NCBI RefSeq assembly: GCF_000701345.1
Contig: NZ_JNIJ01000013.1
Span: forward strand, 62,001-126,000
From: Bradyrhizobium sp. URHD0069
GTDB lineage: Bacteria; Pseudomonadota; Alphaproteobacteria; Rhizobiales; Xanthobacteraceae
DNA length: 64,000 bases
Reading direction: 5' to 3'
Shown: positions 1 to 10,214 of the stretch, one piece after another
Layout: the number at the start of each line of letters is the position of its first letter
Numbering within the stretch: position 1 is the first letter of the stretch
Program-made: the position numbers and the translations under genes
Notes under the pieces: model-generated
Told to the model about the DNA's origin: nothing
Seen by the model: only the letters and a program-made list of their open reading frames with translations
Database searches by the model: none

Positions 1-513
1 CTGCAACCGAACTGGTCCGGCGACGTGCTCGACCTCGTGGTCGATTTCGTGACTTACGTCTTTGTTCCGGCCTATGCGATCACCGCAAGCGGTTTGCTGC
101 TGCCGGTGGCGGCGCCGCTTTTGGGCGCGGGCATTGTCGTTACCGGCGCGCTCTATTTTGCAGACCGCCGCATGAAGGCCGACGACAATCATTTTCGCGG
201 GTTTCCAGCGCTGTGGAATGCTGCAGCGTTTTATCTGTTCCTGCTGCATTTGCCGCCGGCAATTTCAAGCCTCGCGGTCGCTATCCTGCTTGTGCTGACA
301 TTTGTTCCATTCCGCGTCGTTCATCCGGTACGAGTGGTGCGCCTGCGTAATCTAACCTTGTCGTTGCTCGCCATTTGGGCGGTGCTTGCGGTGATCACGC
401 TGGCATTCGATTTCAATGTGGACGCGCCCATAACGATCGGGTTGTGTGCGATCGCCGTCTATATCATCGGAAGCGACGCGGCGATCCGGTTCGTGAGGTC
501 GCTTCGCGCATGA
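1..513 (+). CDS. pcs: Phosphatidylcholine synthase, 3' part
   Basis: Integral membrane enzyme that joins choline to CDP-diacylglycerol to make phosphatidylcholine. Reading frame 1 is open from the first base of the window, so the 5' end lies outside. The first codons still carry the end of the CDP-alcohol phosphotransferase motif, G-x3-D-x3-D (GDVLDLVVD, about bases 19-45), followed by four to five hydrophobic segments. The stop codon overlaps the ATG of the next gene (ATGA), suggesting translational coupling. Assignment rests on the motif end plus recognition of the family's C-terminal half; the catalytic DGx2AR part is not visible here. Confidence 0.85.
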   Translation: MQPNWSGDVLDLVVDFVTYVFVPAYAITASGLLLPVAAPLLGAGIVVTGALYFADRRMKADDNHFRGFPALWNAAAFYLFLLHLPPAISSLAVAILLVLTFVPFRVVHPVRVVRLRNLTLSLLAIWAVLAVITLAFDFNVDAPITIGLCAIAVYIIGSDAAIRFVRSLRA

Positions 514-1235
514 TCGACTTGTTGACCAGCCCGGAAGCCTGGGCCGCATTATTGACGCTGACAGCGCTGGAAATCGTGCTCGGCATCGACAATGTTATTT
601 TTCTGTCAGTCATTGTATCGCGTGTTCCTCCGCGGCAGGCGAAGCAAGCGCGGCAAATCGGCCTGGCGCTGGCGTTGGTATTTCGCATCCTGCTGCTCAG
701 TCTCCTGGTGTGGTTGATCGGATTGACCCAAGCCGTCGTCACCGTGAAGGGTCTGGACTTTTCCTGGCGCGACATCATTCTGATTGGTGGCGGGCTGTTT
801 CTGATCGCCAAGGCGACCCACGAAATTCACGGCGAAGTGGAAGCACGTGACGGCGAGGACGACGACGCGCCAAGCGCCAGCGCCTTCTTCTGGGTGATTG
901 TCCAGATCATTATCATCGATATGGTGTTCTCGCTGGATTCGATTATCACCGCCATCGGCATGGCCCAGGATATCGAAATCATGATCGCAGCCGTCGTCAT
1001 CGCCTGCGTCGTCATGTATGTGTCTTCCGGCCCCGTCGCGAGATTCGTGGCGGACCATCCGACCACCAAGATGCTGGCGCTGGCGTTTCTGGTGCTGATC
1101 GGCGTCGCGCTGGTCGCGGACGGATTCAAATTTCATATCCCGCGCGGCTATATCTACTTTGCCATTGCCTTCTCGGCGGCGGTTGAGGCTTTCAATGTGC
1201 TGGCCAAACGCAACCGCAAAAAACCCGTTCGTTAG
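510..1235 (+). CDS. TerC family membrane protein
   Basis: A 241-residue polytopic membrane protein of the TerC/YkoY family, which is linked to metal (Mn2+) efflux or tellurium resistance. The signature segments EIVLGIDNVIFL near residue 20 and DMVFSLDSIITAIGMA near residue 135 contain the conserved acidic residues inside membrane helices. The start at 510 is chosen because the ATG overlaps the pcs stop and gives the usual family N-terminus; an upstream in-frame extension runs antiparallel to nothing meaningful and is an artefact of the pcs reading frame. An acidic loop (EARDGEDDDAPS) lies about residue 115. The transported ion cannot be told from sequence. Confidence 0.88.
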   Translation: MIDLLTSPEAWAALLTLTALEIVLGIDNVIFLSVIVSRVPPRQAKQARQIGLALALVFRILLLSLLVWLIGLTQAVVTVKGLDFSWRDIILIGGGLFLIAKATHEIHGEVEARDGEDDDAPSASAFFWVIVQIIIIDMVFSLDSIITAIGMAQDIEIMIAAVVIACVVMYVSSGPVARFVADHPTTKMLALAFLVLIGVALVADGFKFHIPRGYIYFAIAFSAAVEAFNVLAKRNRKKPVR

Positions 1236-1379
1236 AGTTGCGTATACTCTATTCCAAGACCGGTACCCACTTTTGCGGAATACGCGTTCTGCATCGCGGA
1301 TGCGCGCGGTCATTGAGTTGACAACGCGGCCTTGATGGCTTTCGCTTGATCTCAAGGCAATGCCAATGGAGAACCTGAT

Positions 1380-2354
1380 ATGACGAAGGCCGTGCGCGTG
1401 CACAAAGTAGGGGGGCCGGAAGCCCTGGTTTATGAAGAGGTGGACGTTCCTGCGCCCGGCGCCGGCGAGGTTCGCATCCGCCAGCATGCCGTCGGTCTCA
1501 ACTTCATCGATGTGTACTATCGCACGGGTCTCTACAAGGCGCCGGGGCTGCCGTTCATCGCCGGCAACGAAGCCGCGGGCGAGGTTCTCGCGGTCGGACC
1601 CGGCGTGACGAACTTTCACATCGGTGATCGCGTCGCCTATTATTTCAACCTCGGCGGCTACGCCAGCGAGCGGAATATCCCTGCGGAAAAACTGGTCAAG
1701 CTGCCCGACCACATCACCTATGAGCAGGGCGCGGTGCTGATGCTCAAAGGGCTGACGGTCTGGTACCTGCTGCACAAGACATTCAAGGTCGAACCGCACC
1801 ATCGGGTGCTGATCCATGCTGCAGCCGGCGGCATCGGCTTGCTCGCGTGCCAGTGGGCGAAGGCGATGGGAGCGCATGTCATCGGCACTGTCGGCTCCAA
1901 AGCCAAGGCCGACCTCGCGCTCGCCAACGGCTGCGATCACGTCATCCTCTATAACGAGGAGGATTTCGTCGCCCGCGTCAAGCAGATCAGCCGCAACGAG
2001 CTTTGCGACGTGGTCTACGACGGCGTCGGCAAAACGACGTTTCCGGGCTCGCTGTCTTGCTTGAAGCCGCGCGGTTTGTTCGTGAGTTTCGGTAGTGCGT
2101 CCGGTCCGGTGCCGCCATTCTCGATTGCCGAACTCAACAATCATGGTTCGCTGTTTGCGACGCGGCCAAAACTCAACGACTACGTCGGCAGGCGCTCGGA
2201 ATTGCTGGAGGGCGCCGACACGTTGTTTGCGGCTGTCATCAACGGCAAACTGCACGTGCCGATCAACCACGCCTATGCGCTGAAGGACGCGGCCAAAGCA
2301 CATATAGACCTGGAGAGCCGGGTCACCACCGGCGCGTCGATCCTGAAGCCGTGA
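1380..2354 (+). CDS. Quinone oxidoreductase, MDR superfamily
   Basis: NADPH-dependent quinone reductase of the zeta-crystallin/Qor type, 324 residues, full length. The N-terminal GroES-like domain begins with GGPEALVYEEV, and a Rossmann segment AAAGGIGLLACQWAKAMGA lies near residues 148-166. The zinc-binding cysteines of alcohol dehydrogenases are absent, as expected for Qor. A GGAG ribosome site sits nine bases before the ATG. It stands alone between a TerC gene and a convergent aminotransferase. It is cytosolic and likely detoxifies quinones or reactive enones; the true substrate is unknown. Confidence 0.85.
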   Translation: MTKAVRVHKVGGPEALVYEEVDVPAPGAGEVRIRQHAVGLNFIDVYYRTGLYKAPGLPFIAGNEAAGEVLAVGPGVTNFHIGDRVAYYFNLGGYASERNIPAEKLVKLPDHITYEQGAVLMLKGLTVWYLLHKTFKVEPHHRVLIHAAAGGIGLLACQWAKAMGAHVIGTVGSKAKADLALANGCDHVILYNEEDFVARVKQISRNELCDVVYDGVGKTTFPGSLSCLKPRGLFVSFGSASGPVPPFSIAELNNHGSLFATRPKLNDYVGRRSELLEGADTLFAAVINGKLHVPINHAYALKDAAKAHIDLESRVTTGASILKP

Positions 2355-2405
2355 GAAGGCTTCTAAGCGGCTCCGTTGTGAACTAAAGCCATTGGGCCGT
2401 GATTT

Positions 2406-2513
2406 CGTCATTGCGCGGAGCGAAGCGACGAAGCAATCCGGCTGCCACCTCTGGATGGCTTCGCGGAGCCTGTCATCGGACCCATTCGCGCGACCCGTTG
2501 GCTAGGAATGACG
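2406..2513. repeat. Palindromic intergenic repeat
   Basis: A roughly 108-base element opens with CGTCATTGCGCGGAGCGAAG and ends with GGAATGACG, so its two ends are inverted copies, with internal GAAGCAATCC motifs. It lies between the convergent qor and aminotransferase genes. Elements of this form are scattered through Bradyrhizobium and Rhodopseudomonas intergenic regions; that they are REP-like is from memory, not from a search. Confidence 0.6.
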
Positions 2514-2524
2514 GTCTCAATCCG

Positions 2525-3721
2525 CTACGCGACGCGCCGTGCAGCGCCGATCCTCGTCAGCACTGCATCGAGAGCATCGATCATGCCCGCGATTTGCTCC
2601 CGCGTGACATTGAGCGCGGGCATGAAGCGCAGCGCGTCCGGTTGCGGCGCGTTGAGCAATATGCCGTCATCAAATGCTTGCGCGACGATCGGCGCGGCGA
2701 TTGGGTGTCTTAAGTCGAGTGCTACCAGCAAACCCCTGCCGCGCACCTCGCCGAGACCATGCCGCGCGGACATCCGCTGCAGTTCGCTCTCCAGATACAG
2801 CCCGCTATCAACGGCCGACTTCAGAAAATCCGGATCAGCTACTTGCTGCAGAACCGCCAGCCCGGCCGCGCACATCAGCGGATTGCCGTTGAACGTTCCG
2901 CCTTGGTCGCCGTGTTCGAAGCAACACGCCGCTTCGGTCGCCAGCATTGCGGCCAACGGTACGCCTCCTCCGATGCCCTTGCCGAGCGTCATGATATCGG
3001 GCTCGATCCCGGCATGCTGGTAGTGGAAAAGTTTTCCGGTACGGCCCATGCCGGTCTGGATCTCATCGAGGATCAGCAACAAGCCGTGCTCTCTGGTGAG
3101 CGTCCGCAGTTCGCGCAGAAAATGGTCGGTCGCAGGCCAAACGCCGGCTTCGCCCTGAATCGGCTCCAGCATCACGGCGATGGTTTTGTCATTGATCAGC
3201 CCCTTCACGGACGCGAGGTCGTTTAGCCGTGCCTTGGGAAAGCCTGACACCTTGGGCTCGAACAAGGGCTCGAAGGCCTTCTTGCCGGATGCCGACATGG
3301 TCGCCAGCGTCCGACCATGAAAGCCGCCTTCGAATGTGATGATTTCATGCGCGCCACTCCGGTGCAGCGCGCCGTATTTGCGGGCGAGCTTGATGGCGCC
3401 CTCGTTGGCTTCCGCGCCCGAGTTGGTGAAGAACACCCGATCGAAGCAACTGTGATCGACCAAAGCCTTCGCCAGCTTAAGGCTGGGCGCATTGTAAAAG
3501 GCAGGGCTTGGCGTCAGCAGCAGCTTTGCCTGTGCGGCGAGCGCTTCGGCGACGACCGGCGGCGAGTGGCCGAGGCAATTGACCGCCCAACCCTGGACGA
3601 AATCGAGGTAGCGCTTGCCATCGTCGTCCCACAAGAACGAGCCTTTACCGCGCACGAATACCACCGGCGGCCGTGCTGTGATGTCCATCAGCGCGTCAAA
3701 CGGATAGGTGGCGTTGATCAT
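2525..3721 (-). CDS. Acetylornithine-type aminotransferase
   Basis: PLP-dependent class III aminotransferase of 398 residues, close to the ArgD family, which converts N-acetylglutamate semialdehyde to acetylornithine in arginine synthesis. The family markers [33 protein letters not shown] (PLP aspartate region) and [10 protein letters not shown] (Schiff-base lysine) are all present. The start at 3721 is preferred over an upstream in-frame ATG because AAGGAG lies just before it and because the longer form would read through a terminator-like hairpin at 3781-3806. It is not next to other arg genes, so a related omega-aminotransferase role remains possible. Confidence 0.82.
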   Translation of the reverse strand: MINATYPFDALMDITARPPVVFVRGKGSFLWDDDGKRYLDFVQGWAVNCLGHSPPVVAEALAAQAKLLLTPSPAFYNAPSLKLAKALVDHSCFDRVFFTNSGAEANEGAIKLARKYGALHRSGAHEIITFEGGFHGRTLATMSASGKKAFEPLFEPKVSGFPKARLNDLASVKGLINDKTIAVMLEPIQGEAGVWPATDHFLRELRTLTREHGLLLILDEIQTGMGRTGKLFHYQHAGIEPDIMTLGKGIGGGVPLAAMLATEAACCFEHGDQGGTFNGNPLMCAAGLAVLQQVADPDFLKSAVDSGLYLESELQRMSARHGLGEVRGRGLLVALDLRHPIAAPIVAQAFDDGILLNAPQPDALRFMPALNVTREQIAGMIDALDAVLTRIGAARRVA

Positions 3722-3780
3722 GTCAAAACTCCTTTGGGTTGGATGATCTGGGCTGGATGAAAGGCTGGCCGAAACGCAAG

Positions 3781-3806
3781 AAGGCCGCACTTGCGGGTGC
3801 GGCCTT
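3781..3806 (-). terminator. Hairpin after rimO
   Basis: AAGGCCGCAC, a six-base loop, then GTGCGGCCTT form a perfect 10-bp stem. It lies between the end of rimO and the start of the downstream aminotransferase, both on the minus strand. No clear T-run follows, so it may be an attenuating or weak terminator. Confidence 0.5.
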
Positions 3807-3966
3807 CTCGAAAACGTTGCTGATCTATCTGTTCAGCGTTGTCGTCGGACACGGCGCGACCCATCATCGTCGACAGAGCGACGACGGAAAGTGGCGCGGC
3901 GGGTGGTTCGGTTCAGGATCATGGGGCGAGGGCCATACAGCCGAAGCGAGGGCGATGTCAAGCGCG

Positions 3967-5292
3967 TCAGAAGCCGGCGACGGTGCCGTGCAGGTCGTAT
4001 TGGTCTGATCGTTCGATCTTCGCGGTGACGATCTCGCCGATGCGGAGCGGACGGCGGCTTGAGAGGTAGACCGCGCCATCGATATCAGGCGCATCGGCCT
4101 TCGAGCGGCCTTTTGAAACGGTCGGACCGACCTCGTCGATGATGACCTGCTGCCGGGTGCCGACCTTGCGCTTCAATCGGCGGGCGGAAATCTTTTGCTG
4201 CCGCGCCATCAGCGCATTCCAGCGCTCTTGTTTGACGTCCTCGGACACGGCATTGCCGAGCGCATTCGAGGAAGCCCCGGCGACCGGTTCATACTTGAAG
4301 CAACCGACGCGATCGATCTCGGCTTCCTCGAGCCAGTCTAGCAGATAGGCGAAATCGGAATCGGTTTCCCCGGGGAAACCGACGACGAAGGTGGAACGCA
4401 AGGTGAGTTCCGGGCATTCCTCACGCCATTTCTTGATCCGCGCCAAGGTCTTTTCCTGGGCCGCCGGACGCTTCATCTGTTTCAGGATTTCCGGGCTCGC
4501 GTGCTGGAACGGAATATCGAGGTAAGGCAAAATCTTGCCTTGCGTCATAAGCCCGATGACTTCATTGACATGCGGGTAGGGATAGACGTATTGCAGCCGA
4601 ACCCAGGCGCCGAATTCGCCGAGCTCTCTGGCCAAATCGAAGAATTTCGCGCGGACCTCGCGATCCTTCCACGGGCTTGCGGCGTATTTCACGTCGACGC
4701 CATAGGCTGAGGTGTCCTGCGAAATCACCAGCAGTTCTTTCACGCCGGCGCTGACGAGCTTTTCGGCCTCACGCAGCACGTCGTTGGCCGGACGCGACAC
4801 CAGATCGCCGCGCAGCTTTGGGATGATGCAGAAGCTGCAGCGGTTGTTGCAGCCCTCGGAAATCTTCAGGTAAGCGTAATGCCGCGGCGTCAGCTTGATG
4901 CCCTGCGGCGGCACCAGATCGAGATGCGGATTATGCACCGGCGGCAGCGCGCGATGCACGGCATCGAGTACGCTTTCATATTGCTGCGGCCCGGTGATCG
5001 ACAGCACGCCGGGATAGGCGGCCTCGATCTGCTCAGGCTCAGCGCCCATGCAGCCGGTGACGATCACCTTGCCGTTCTCGGCCATGGCCTGGCCGATGGC
5101 GCCGAGCGACTCCTGCTTGGCGCTGTCGAGAAACCCGCAGGTGTTGACGATGACGATGTCGGCACCATCGTGCTTGCGCGCCAGCTCATAGCCCTCCGCG
5201 CGCAGCCGCGTGATGATGCGCTCGGAATCCACCAGCGCCTTGGGGCATCCCAGCGAAACAAAGCTGACTTTGGGCGCGGCGGCCTGTTGCAT
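3967..5292 (-). CDS. rimO: Ribosomal protein S12 methylthiotransferase RimO
   Basis: Radical SAM enzyme that adds a methylthio group to the conserved aspartate of ribosomal protein S12; 441 residues, normal length. The N-terminal UPF0004 domain begins [17 protein letters not shown] and holds three cysteines for one iron-sulfur cluster (CPK, NTCGF, TGCMG). The radical SAM motif is CNNRCSFC near residues 148-155, and a TRAM-like C-terminal domain ends the protein. It is a housekeeping gene with no operon partner in view, divergent from the truncated nasT. Confidence 0.95.
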   Translation of the reverse strand: MQQAAAPKVSFVSLGCPKALVDSERIITRLRAEGYELARKHDGADIVIVNTCGFLDSAKQESLGAIGQAMAENGKVIVTGCMGAEPEQIEAAYPGVLSITGPQQYESVLDAVHRALPPVHNPHLDLVPPQGIKLTPRHYAYLKISEGCNNRCSFCIIPKLRGDLVSRPANDVLREAEKLVSAGVKELLVISQDTSAYGVDVKYAASPWKDREVRAKFFDLARELGEFGAWVRLQYVYPYPHVNEVIGLMTQGKILPYLDIPFQHASPEILKQMKRPAAQEKTLARIKKWREECPELTLRSTFVVGFPGETDSDFAYLLDWLEEAEIDRVGCFKYEPVAGASSNALGNAVSEDVKQERWNALMARQQKISARRLKRKVGTRQQVIIDEVGPTVSKGRSKADAPDIDGAVYLSSRRPLRIGEIVTAKIERSDQYDLHGTVAGF

Positions 5293-5403
5293 GTTTTGAT
5301 CTGTCCGATTGATGTGCAGGAGCTAGTCCCAATTGTCCATAATTACAAGCTTTGAGCGGGTCTGCGCCGTGTTATGAGTATTTTAGGGCAATCCGAATGA
5401 TCG

Positions 5404-5727
5404 ATGGGCGCCGAGTCGTCTCCTAAAATCATCATTGTCGACGAAAGCCCGATCCGTGCCGCGATCCTCGAGGAGGGGCTGCGGGAAGCTAGCTTTGCTG
5501 GCGTCGTCCACATCAGCGAAATGCAGAGTTTGCTGGCGCGGATCTATGCGCTCGATCCCGACGCCATCCTGATCGATCTGGAAAATCCCAGCCGCGACGT
5601 TCTTGAACAAATGCTCCAGGTCAGCCGCGCGCTGCGCCGGCCGATCGCGATGTTTGTCGATCAAAGCGACGCGGCCTCGATTCAGGCTTTCGTCGACGCC
5701 GGTGTCTCCGCCTCCAATCCGCTTTAA
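5404..5727 (+). pseudogene. nasT: Truncated ANTAR response regulator (NasT-like)
   Basis: A receiver-like domain of 107 residues starting KIIIVDESPIRAAILEEGL, typical of NasT, the antiterminator of nitrate assimilation genes. In the family the receiver is followed by a coiled coil and the RNA-binding ANTAR domain, about 195 residues in all. Here the frame ends right after AFVDAGVSA, and no ANTAR sequence was recognised downstream in any frame. No nitrate or nitrite genes follow. The product would lack its RNA-binding part, so it is called a remnant; a free-standing receiver role is possible but less likely. Confidence 0.7.
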
Positions 5728-5884
5728 ATACTCACGAATACAATTCTCGTCGGAATTCATCGCATAGAATTTTTAACTTCGACCGGAGTCCTGCGAGGAA
5801 TTTATATCGCTATTTTTCGCGCTGTCTTGCATCCCGCCGCGAACAGTATTCCATTGTTCCGTGATGAGACGTTGGAGATCGATC

Positions 5885-6037
5885 ATGCGCGAGTTACCGG
5901 CGGAAGCCCGCCTGCACGTTTACGCGCGGTCCCTTTCGGCACGAACCGGAACAGGCATTCATATGGCCGCGCTCTACGCCGCGTTTGCGCTGATCGCCGC
6001 CATCGTTTTCGGCACGCTCTCGGTCCATCCGTTCTGA
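5885..6037 (+). CDS. Small membrane protein, 50 residues
   Basis: Short open frame with a soluble basic N-terminal half (MRELPAEARLHVYARS) and one membrane segment (AALYAAFALIAAIVFGTLSV) near the C-terminus. A GGAG site lies eight bases before the ATG. Composition and layout look like a genuine conserved small protein of this bacterial group rather than chance, but no function is recognised. Confidence 0.6.
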   Translation: MRELPAEARLHVYARSLSARTGTGIHMAALYAAFALIAAIVFGTLSVHPF

Positions 6038-6141
6038 AGTTGTGGAAATCATAGGGCGGGCAAAGGCGTGTTTGCGCCGTGCCCATCGCGCTTGCAAGGG
6101 CCACCGGCGGGTGGCGCGCTTCACCCACCCTGATTTGCGCT

Positions 6142-6912
6142 CTAAGCCGCTTTCTTGAACGGCGCCACTTCGACGCCAGCATCTTTCAACGCCTGTCTCA
6201 CGCCGCGCGCGATATCAACGGCGCCGGGCGTGTCGCCGTGAATGCAGACGGTGTCGGTGCGCATCTTGATGACCTTGCCGGTGACCGAGACCACTGCGCC
6301 GTCCTGCACCATCCGCACCACGCGTTCTGCGATCTCCGCCGGGGCATGCAGCACCGCGCCGGGTTTGCGGCGCGACACCAGCGAGCCATCGTCTTCATAG
6401 GCGCGGTCGGCGAACACCTCATGCACCATCGGCAGATTGGCGGCTTCGCCGGCCTGCACCAGGGGCGAATTGGCGAGCACCACAAAAATCAGATTGGGAT
6501 CGACGGCCTTGATGGCGGAGGCAATCGCGCGGGCGGTCGTGTCGTCCTCGCAGGCGACGTTCGATAACGCACCATGCGCCTTGACATGGGTGACCTTGTG
6601 ACCGGCCGCGGTCGCGATCGCCTGCAAGGCGCCGATCTGGTAGGCGACCAGGTTTTCGATTTCCGCGGCTTTCATACCGGGAAACGGCCGGCGGCCGAAA
6701 CCGTGCAGATCGCGGTAGCCGGGATGCGCGCCGATGCTGACGCCGCGCGCCTTCGCGAGCTCCACGGTCTTGCGCATGATGTCGGCATCGCCGGCATGGA
6801 AGCCGCAGGCGATGTTGACCGATGTGGCAAGCTCGATCATGGCGGCGTCGTTGCCCATCTGCCATGCGCCAAATCCTTCGCCGAGATCGCAATTGAGATC
6901 GATCGTTGTCAT
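6142..6912 (-). CDS. pxpA: 5-oxoprolinase subunit A (LamB/YcsF family)
   Basis: Subunit of the prokaryotic ATP-dependent 5-oxoprolinase PxpABC, which opens pyroglutamate to glutamate. The 256-residue protein opens with [11 protein letters not shown] and has [10 protein letters not shown] and [15 protein letters not shown], all hallmarks of the LamB/YcsF fold. It is the last gene of a three-gene minus-strand operon, 32 bases after pxpC, with an AGGGGA ribosome site. The partners next door make the functional call strong. Confidence 0.92.
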   Translation of the reverse strand: MTTIDLNCDLGEGFGAWQMGNDAAMIELATSVNIACGFHAGDADIMRKTVELAKARGVSIGAHPGYRDLHGFGRRPFPGMKAAEIENLVAYQIGALQAIATAAGHKVTHVKAHGALSNVACEDDTTARAIASAIKAVDPNLIFVVLANSPLVQAGEAANLPMVHEVFADRAYEDDGSLVSRRKPGAVLHAPAEIAERVVRMVQDGAVVSVTGKVIKMRTDTVCIHGDTPGAVDIARGVRQALKDAGVEVAPFKKAA

Positions 6913-6944
6913 GTCCGTGTCCCCTTGCGTGAGTGGATCTTCAG

Positions 6945-7997
6945 TTAGTCTTTCGCCAGCGCATCCGCAGACGGAATTTGCCAGGTTCTGGCGTCGACGG
7001 CGCTGACCGCGGCGCCGGCGACATTAGCATCTTGCAGCGCCTCTATGTTGAGATCGAAATTCTCGATCGGACGCAGGCGGTCGGGCAGGGTGCGCAGCAA
7101 TGCCGCGAACTTTCGCACCTCTGCCTGCGCCTCGGCCATGCTGACGGCCTTGAAACGGAAAGCACGGCCGGCCGGAATCTGCGCGAACCGCCCGAGATCG
7201 GCTGAAATCACGGTGGCGATCTTGGGATAGCCGCCGCTGGTGCCGCGGTCCGACATCAGCACGATGGGCGCGCCATTGCCGGACACCTGGATGCTGCCGT
7301 TCACCGTGCCGTCGGAGACGATGTTGTGACCGTGCAGATGTTTTATCACGGGGCCTTCGAGCCGGTAACCCATGCGGTCGCTGGTTGGCGATATCTTCCA
7401 CTCGCTGTCCAGAAACAGTTTTGTGGCCTCGCCCCCGAATTCGTCGTCCTGCGGCCCCATCACCAGGCGGATCGGCCCGTCGGCTGGCGGCGGAAGATCG
7501 ATCCGGCGCTCGGCCGCGCCGCTGCCGGCTTTGGCGTGCAATTCGTCGCCCGCCTGCAGCGGACGCGGATATGGGCTGCCGAGGCCGGCGCGGGCATTCA
7601 CCGCCAGGCTTCCGAACATCGGCTCGCCTTCGATCGCGCCTTCGATCGCGAGGTAACTGAACGAACCGCCGCGCGCAAAGCCCAGCCTCAGGGTCTCGCC
7701 GTCCACGAGTATCATCGACGTATCGGTTGCCATGGCGCGTCCCGAAATTTCGGCGCTGCGCGGTGCTCCCGCGAGCCCGACGCGAACCGCACCTTCGCGC
7801 GCCGTGAACGCGGCGCCGAATGGGCCGATTTCGATTGCAGCCGCGAATAATTCGTTTCCAACCAGGCAATTCGCAGCTGCAAGCGCGAGCCGATCCATCG
7901 CCCCGCTTGGCGTCAGGCCGTAGCGCTGGGCGCCATGCCTACCTCCGTCCTGTACGGAACTCGCAGGTCCAATTGTGGAAACAACAAGCTTGCTCAT
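6945..7997 (-). CDS. pxpC: 5-oxoprolinase subunit C
   Basis: Biotin-dependent-carboxyltransferase-like (KipA/AHS2) subunit of PxpABC, 350 residues. It starts [19 protein letters not shown] and continues [14 protein letters not shown], the characteristic N-terminus of this family, with a later [29 protein letters not shown] segment. Its ATG overlaps the stop of pxpB by four bases, so the two are probably translationally coupled. Confidence 0.92.
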   Translation of the reverse strand: MSKLVVSTIGPASSVQDGGRHGAQRYGLTPSGAMDRLALAAANCLVGNELFAAAIEIGPFGAAFTAREGAVRVGLAGAPRSAEISGRAMATDTSMILVDGETLRLGFARGGSFSYLAIEGAIEGEPMFGSLAVNARAGLGSPYPRPLQAGDELHAKAGSGAAERRIDLPPPADGPIRLVMGPQDDEFGGEATKLFLDSEWKISPTSDRMGYRLEGPVIKHLHGHNIVSDGTVNGSIQVSGNGAPIVLMSDRGTSGGYPKIATVISADLGRFAQIPAGRAFRFKAVSMAEAQAEVRKFAALLRTLPDRLRPIENFDLNIEALQDANVAGAAVSAVDARTWQIPSADALAKD

Positions 7998-8725
7998 GGG
8001 GCGATCAGATCGGCGACGATCTCGCCAGCTTCCGCGGCGCGATCCTGCTCGGCGAAGATCTTGGCATCGACAGCCGAAAACGTCACGGCGTCACCGGGTT
8101 CCAGCAGGAAGATCGGATCGCGGTGCAATTGGTAGGTTCTCACCGCTGTCCGGCCCAAGAGATGCCAGCCGCTCGGACCGGCCAGACATTGCACGCCGGT
8201 CTGCACGCCGCCAATCGAGATCGTGCCGGCCGGCGTCAACAGCCGCGGACTTTGTCGTCGCGGCATGTGCAGCGATTTCTCGAGGCCGCTGAGATAGGAC
8301 CATCCCGGCGTAAAGCCGATCATCGCCACGCGATAGTCGCCGGCGACATGCCGCGCCACGATGTCGTCAGGCGTGGTGTTCAGCGTCTTGGCGACATCCT
8401 CCAGATCGATGCCGTGCTCGCCACCATACACAACCGGAATGCGCCAGCGCCGCGTCTTCGTGACAGGCGGAACCGGCCGTTGCGCCAGTGAGACAAGCTT
8501 TTCGCTCAGCGCGTCGAAGTCGATCTGCTCGGGATCATAGTGCACCAGCAGCGATCGATAGGTTGGCACCGTCTCGGTCACGCCGGATACCGGCTCGCGC
8601 GCCAGCGTTCGATCGAGCGCCAGCACCCGCTGGTTTGCGGCATCATCGATTTTGCGACTGAATTCCACCGTGACGGCGCTGTCGCCACTGGGCAGAATAC
8701 GGGGCGAAGAGAGTGTCGCGGCCAT
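7994..8725 (-). CDS. pxpB: 5-oxoprolinase subunit B
   Basis: KipI/AHS1-like subunit of PxpABC, 243 residues. Family features are the N-terminal LPSGDSAVTVEF, the PVVYGGEHGIDLEDVA segment and GFTPGWSYLSGLEKSLHMPRR near residue 145. It is the first gene of the pxpB-C-A operon. A roughly 240-base gap separates it from the divergent rraA-like gene and should hold both promoters. Confidence 0.92.
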   Translation of the reverse strand: MAATLSSPRILPSGDSAVTVEFSRKIDDAANQRVLALDRTLAREPVSGVTETVPTYRSLLVHYDPEQIDFDALSEKLVSLAQRPVPPVTKTRRWRIPVVYGGEHGIDLEDVAKTLNTTPDDIVARHVAGDYRVAMIGFTPGWSYLSGLEKSLHMPRRQSPRLLTPAGTISIGGVQTGVQCLAGPSGWHLLGRTAVRTYQLHRDPIFLLEPGDAVTFSAVDAKIFAEQDRAAEAGEIVADLIAP

Positions 8726-8962
8726 GGCCTCTAAACTCGTCGGCGAGATATCAGCTCTAACGTGTTTTCCGGCGAAGTGGAATTGGCTTCGCGCAAATCG
8801 GCCTGCAAGTTCAATAAATTAATCTGCATACCCGTGATAAGATGTTGTGATTGCACGGTGTGATGCAGGCCCTTCAGCCCTGCATTGCGACGCACTTGAC
8901 GCGATGCTCGCGCCCCGCAAGATGCGCCGCCTGATCAATCCGTAACCGGAGTTCCTTTTTCG

Positions 8963-9661
8963 ATGTCCCTGACCCCCGAAGCGATCGCGACCCTTTCCCG
9001 CGTGTCTACTGCCACCATCACCACTGTTCTGCTCAAGAAGGGCCTGCGAAACGTCTGGATGCGAGGCTCGCGTCCGCTGCGGCCGGGGCAACCGCGGCTG
9101 GTCGGGCCGGCCTTTACCTTACGTTTCGTGCCCGCGCGGGAGGATCTGGCGACGCCGGAATCCTGGTCGTCGCCGATTTCGACCCGGACGGCGATCGAAG
9201 CCATGCCGGAAGGCTGCATCGCCGTGGTCGACGCCATGGGCGTCACCGATGCCGGCATCTTCGGCGATATTCTGTGCGCGCGCATGGCCAAGCGCGGGGT
9301 CGCGGCGCTGGTGACCGACGGCGTCGTCCGCGATCTCGAGGGCGTGCTTGGAACTGGATTGCCGGTGTGGTGTGACGGCTACGCGGCACCGCCCTCGGTC
9401 GCCGGGCTGACATTCGTCGGCTGGGGCGAACCGGTCGGCTGCGGCGGCGTCGCAGTGTTTCCGGAGGACATTATCGTGGCCGATCAGGATGGTGCCGTAG
9501 TGATTCCTAAAGCGTTTGTCGACCTTATCCTGGCCGAAGGCGCGGAGCAGGAGCGGATGGAAGCCTGGATCGTCGAGCAGGTGAACTCTGGCGCCGCACT
9601 GCCGGGTCTCTATCCGATGAATGCCGAGACCAAAGCGCGTTACGCAGCTACTAAGAAATAA
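8963..9661 (+). CDS. RraA-like / HMG-aldolase family protein
   Basis: A 232-residue protein of the RraA (regulator of RNase activity, also 4-hydroxy-4-methyl-2-oxoglutarate aldolase) fold. The core reads AVVDAMGVTDAGIFGDILCARMAKRGVAALVTDGVVRD, with the glycine-rich and arginine positions of the metal/phosphate site. Members may inhibit RNase E or act as aldolases on oxo-acids; in alphaproteobacterial catabolic settings the aldolase role is more usual. It is followed by a repeat element and a cupin gene. Confidence 0.8.
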   Translation: MSLTPEAIATLSRVSTATITTVLLKKGLRNVWMRGSRPLRPGQPRLVGPAFTLRFVPAREDLATPESWSSPISTRTAIEAMPEGCIAVVDAMGVTDAGIFGDILCARMAKRGVAALVTDGVVRDLEGVLGTGLPVWCDGYAAPPSVAGLTFVGWGEPVGCGGVAVFPEDIIVADQDGAVVIPKAFVDLILAEGAEQERMEAWIVEQVNSGAALPGLYPMNAETKARYAATKK

Positions 9662-9746
9662 CCTCATCCTGAGCAGCGGCGTCTTCGCCGCGTCTCGAAG
9701 GATGGCCTCATGGTTCGAGACGGCGCGAAAGCGCCTCTTCACATGA
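9662..9746. repeat. Palindromic intergenic repeat
   Basis: Starts CCTCATCCTGAGCAGCGGCG and contains TCTCGAA and TTCGAGA as inverted arms about 25 bases apart. It differs from the element at 2406 but is likewise of a type common between genes in Bradyrhizobium-like genomes (family attribution from memory). Confidence 0.6.
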
Positions 9747-9774
9747 AAGATTACCGATCAACAAGGAGGACTCC

Positions 9775-10182
9775 ATGGACATCCATCTCGCCGGGTCGCG
9801 GCCGACCCGCCGCGCGCCAAATGATTATTTCACCGGTACGGTCTGGCAGGATCCGATCATTGCGACCGAGGCTCCGGCGCGGATTGTCTCGACGCGGGTC
9901 TCCTTTGAGCCCGGCGCGCGCACTGCATGGCACACCCATCCGCTGGGCCAGACGCTGTACGTCATCTCGGGTGTTGGCCGGGTTCAGACCAAGGGCGGGC
10001 CGGTGCGCGAGATCCGGCCGGGCGACGTGGTCTGGATTCCGCCGGGGGAGAAGCATTGGCATGGCGCCTCTCCAGCCAACGGCATGACCCACGTCGCGAT
10101 GCAGGAATCGCTGGACGGAAATTACGTGACCTGGATGGAGCATGTCACCGACGCGGAATATGCCGTGAAGGTCGGAGAGTAG
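9775..10182 (+). CDS. Small cupin-domain protein
   Basis: A 135-residue single-domain cupin, preceded by a strong AAGGAGG site. Cupin motif 1 is visible as [17 protein letters not shown] (two metal-ligand histidines, with Gln where Glu is usual) and motif 2 as [16 protein letters not shown]. Close relatives include small manganese cupins such as hydroxynitrile lyases and carboxymuconolactone decarboxylase-associated proteins; the reaction here is unknown. Cytosolic, probably with a bound metal. Confidence 0.8.
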   Translation: MDIHLAGSRPTRRAPNDYFTGTVWQDPIIATEAPARIVSTRVSFEPGARTAWHTHPLGQTLYVISGVGRVQTKGGPVREIRPGDVVWIPPGEKHWHGASPANGMTHVAMQESLDGNYVTWMEHVTDAEYAVKVGE

Positions 10183-10214
10183 CTGTGTCGGACGGGCAGC
10201 TTCATCCCCCGTGC

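Noticed and set aside
606..2411. 601-codon minus-strand open frame
   Set aside because: It is antisense to terC and qor, rich in Arg, His and Gln with no family pattern; a shadow of GC-rich coding sequence.
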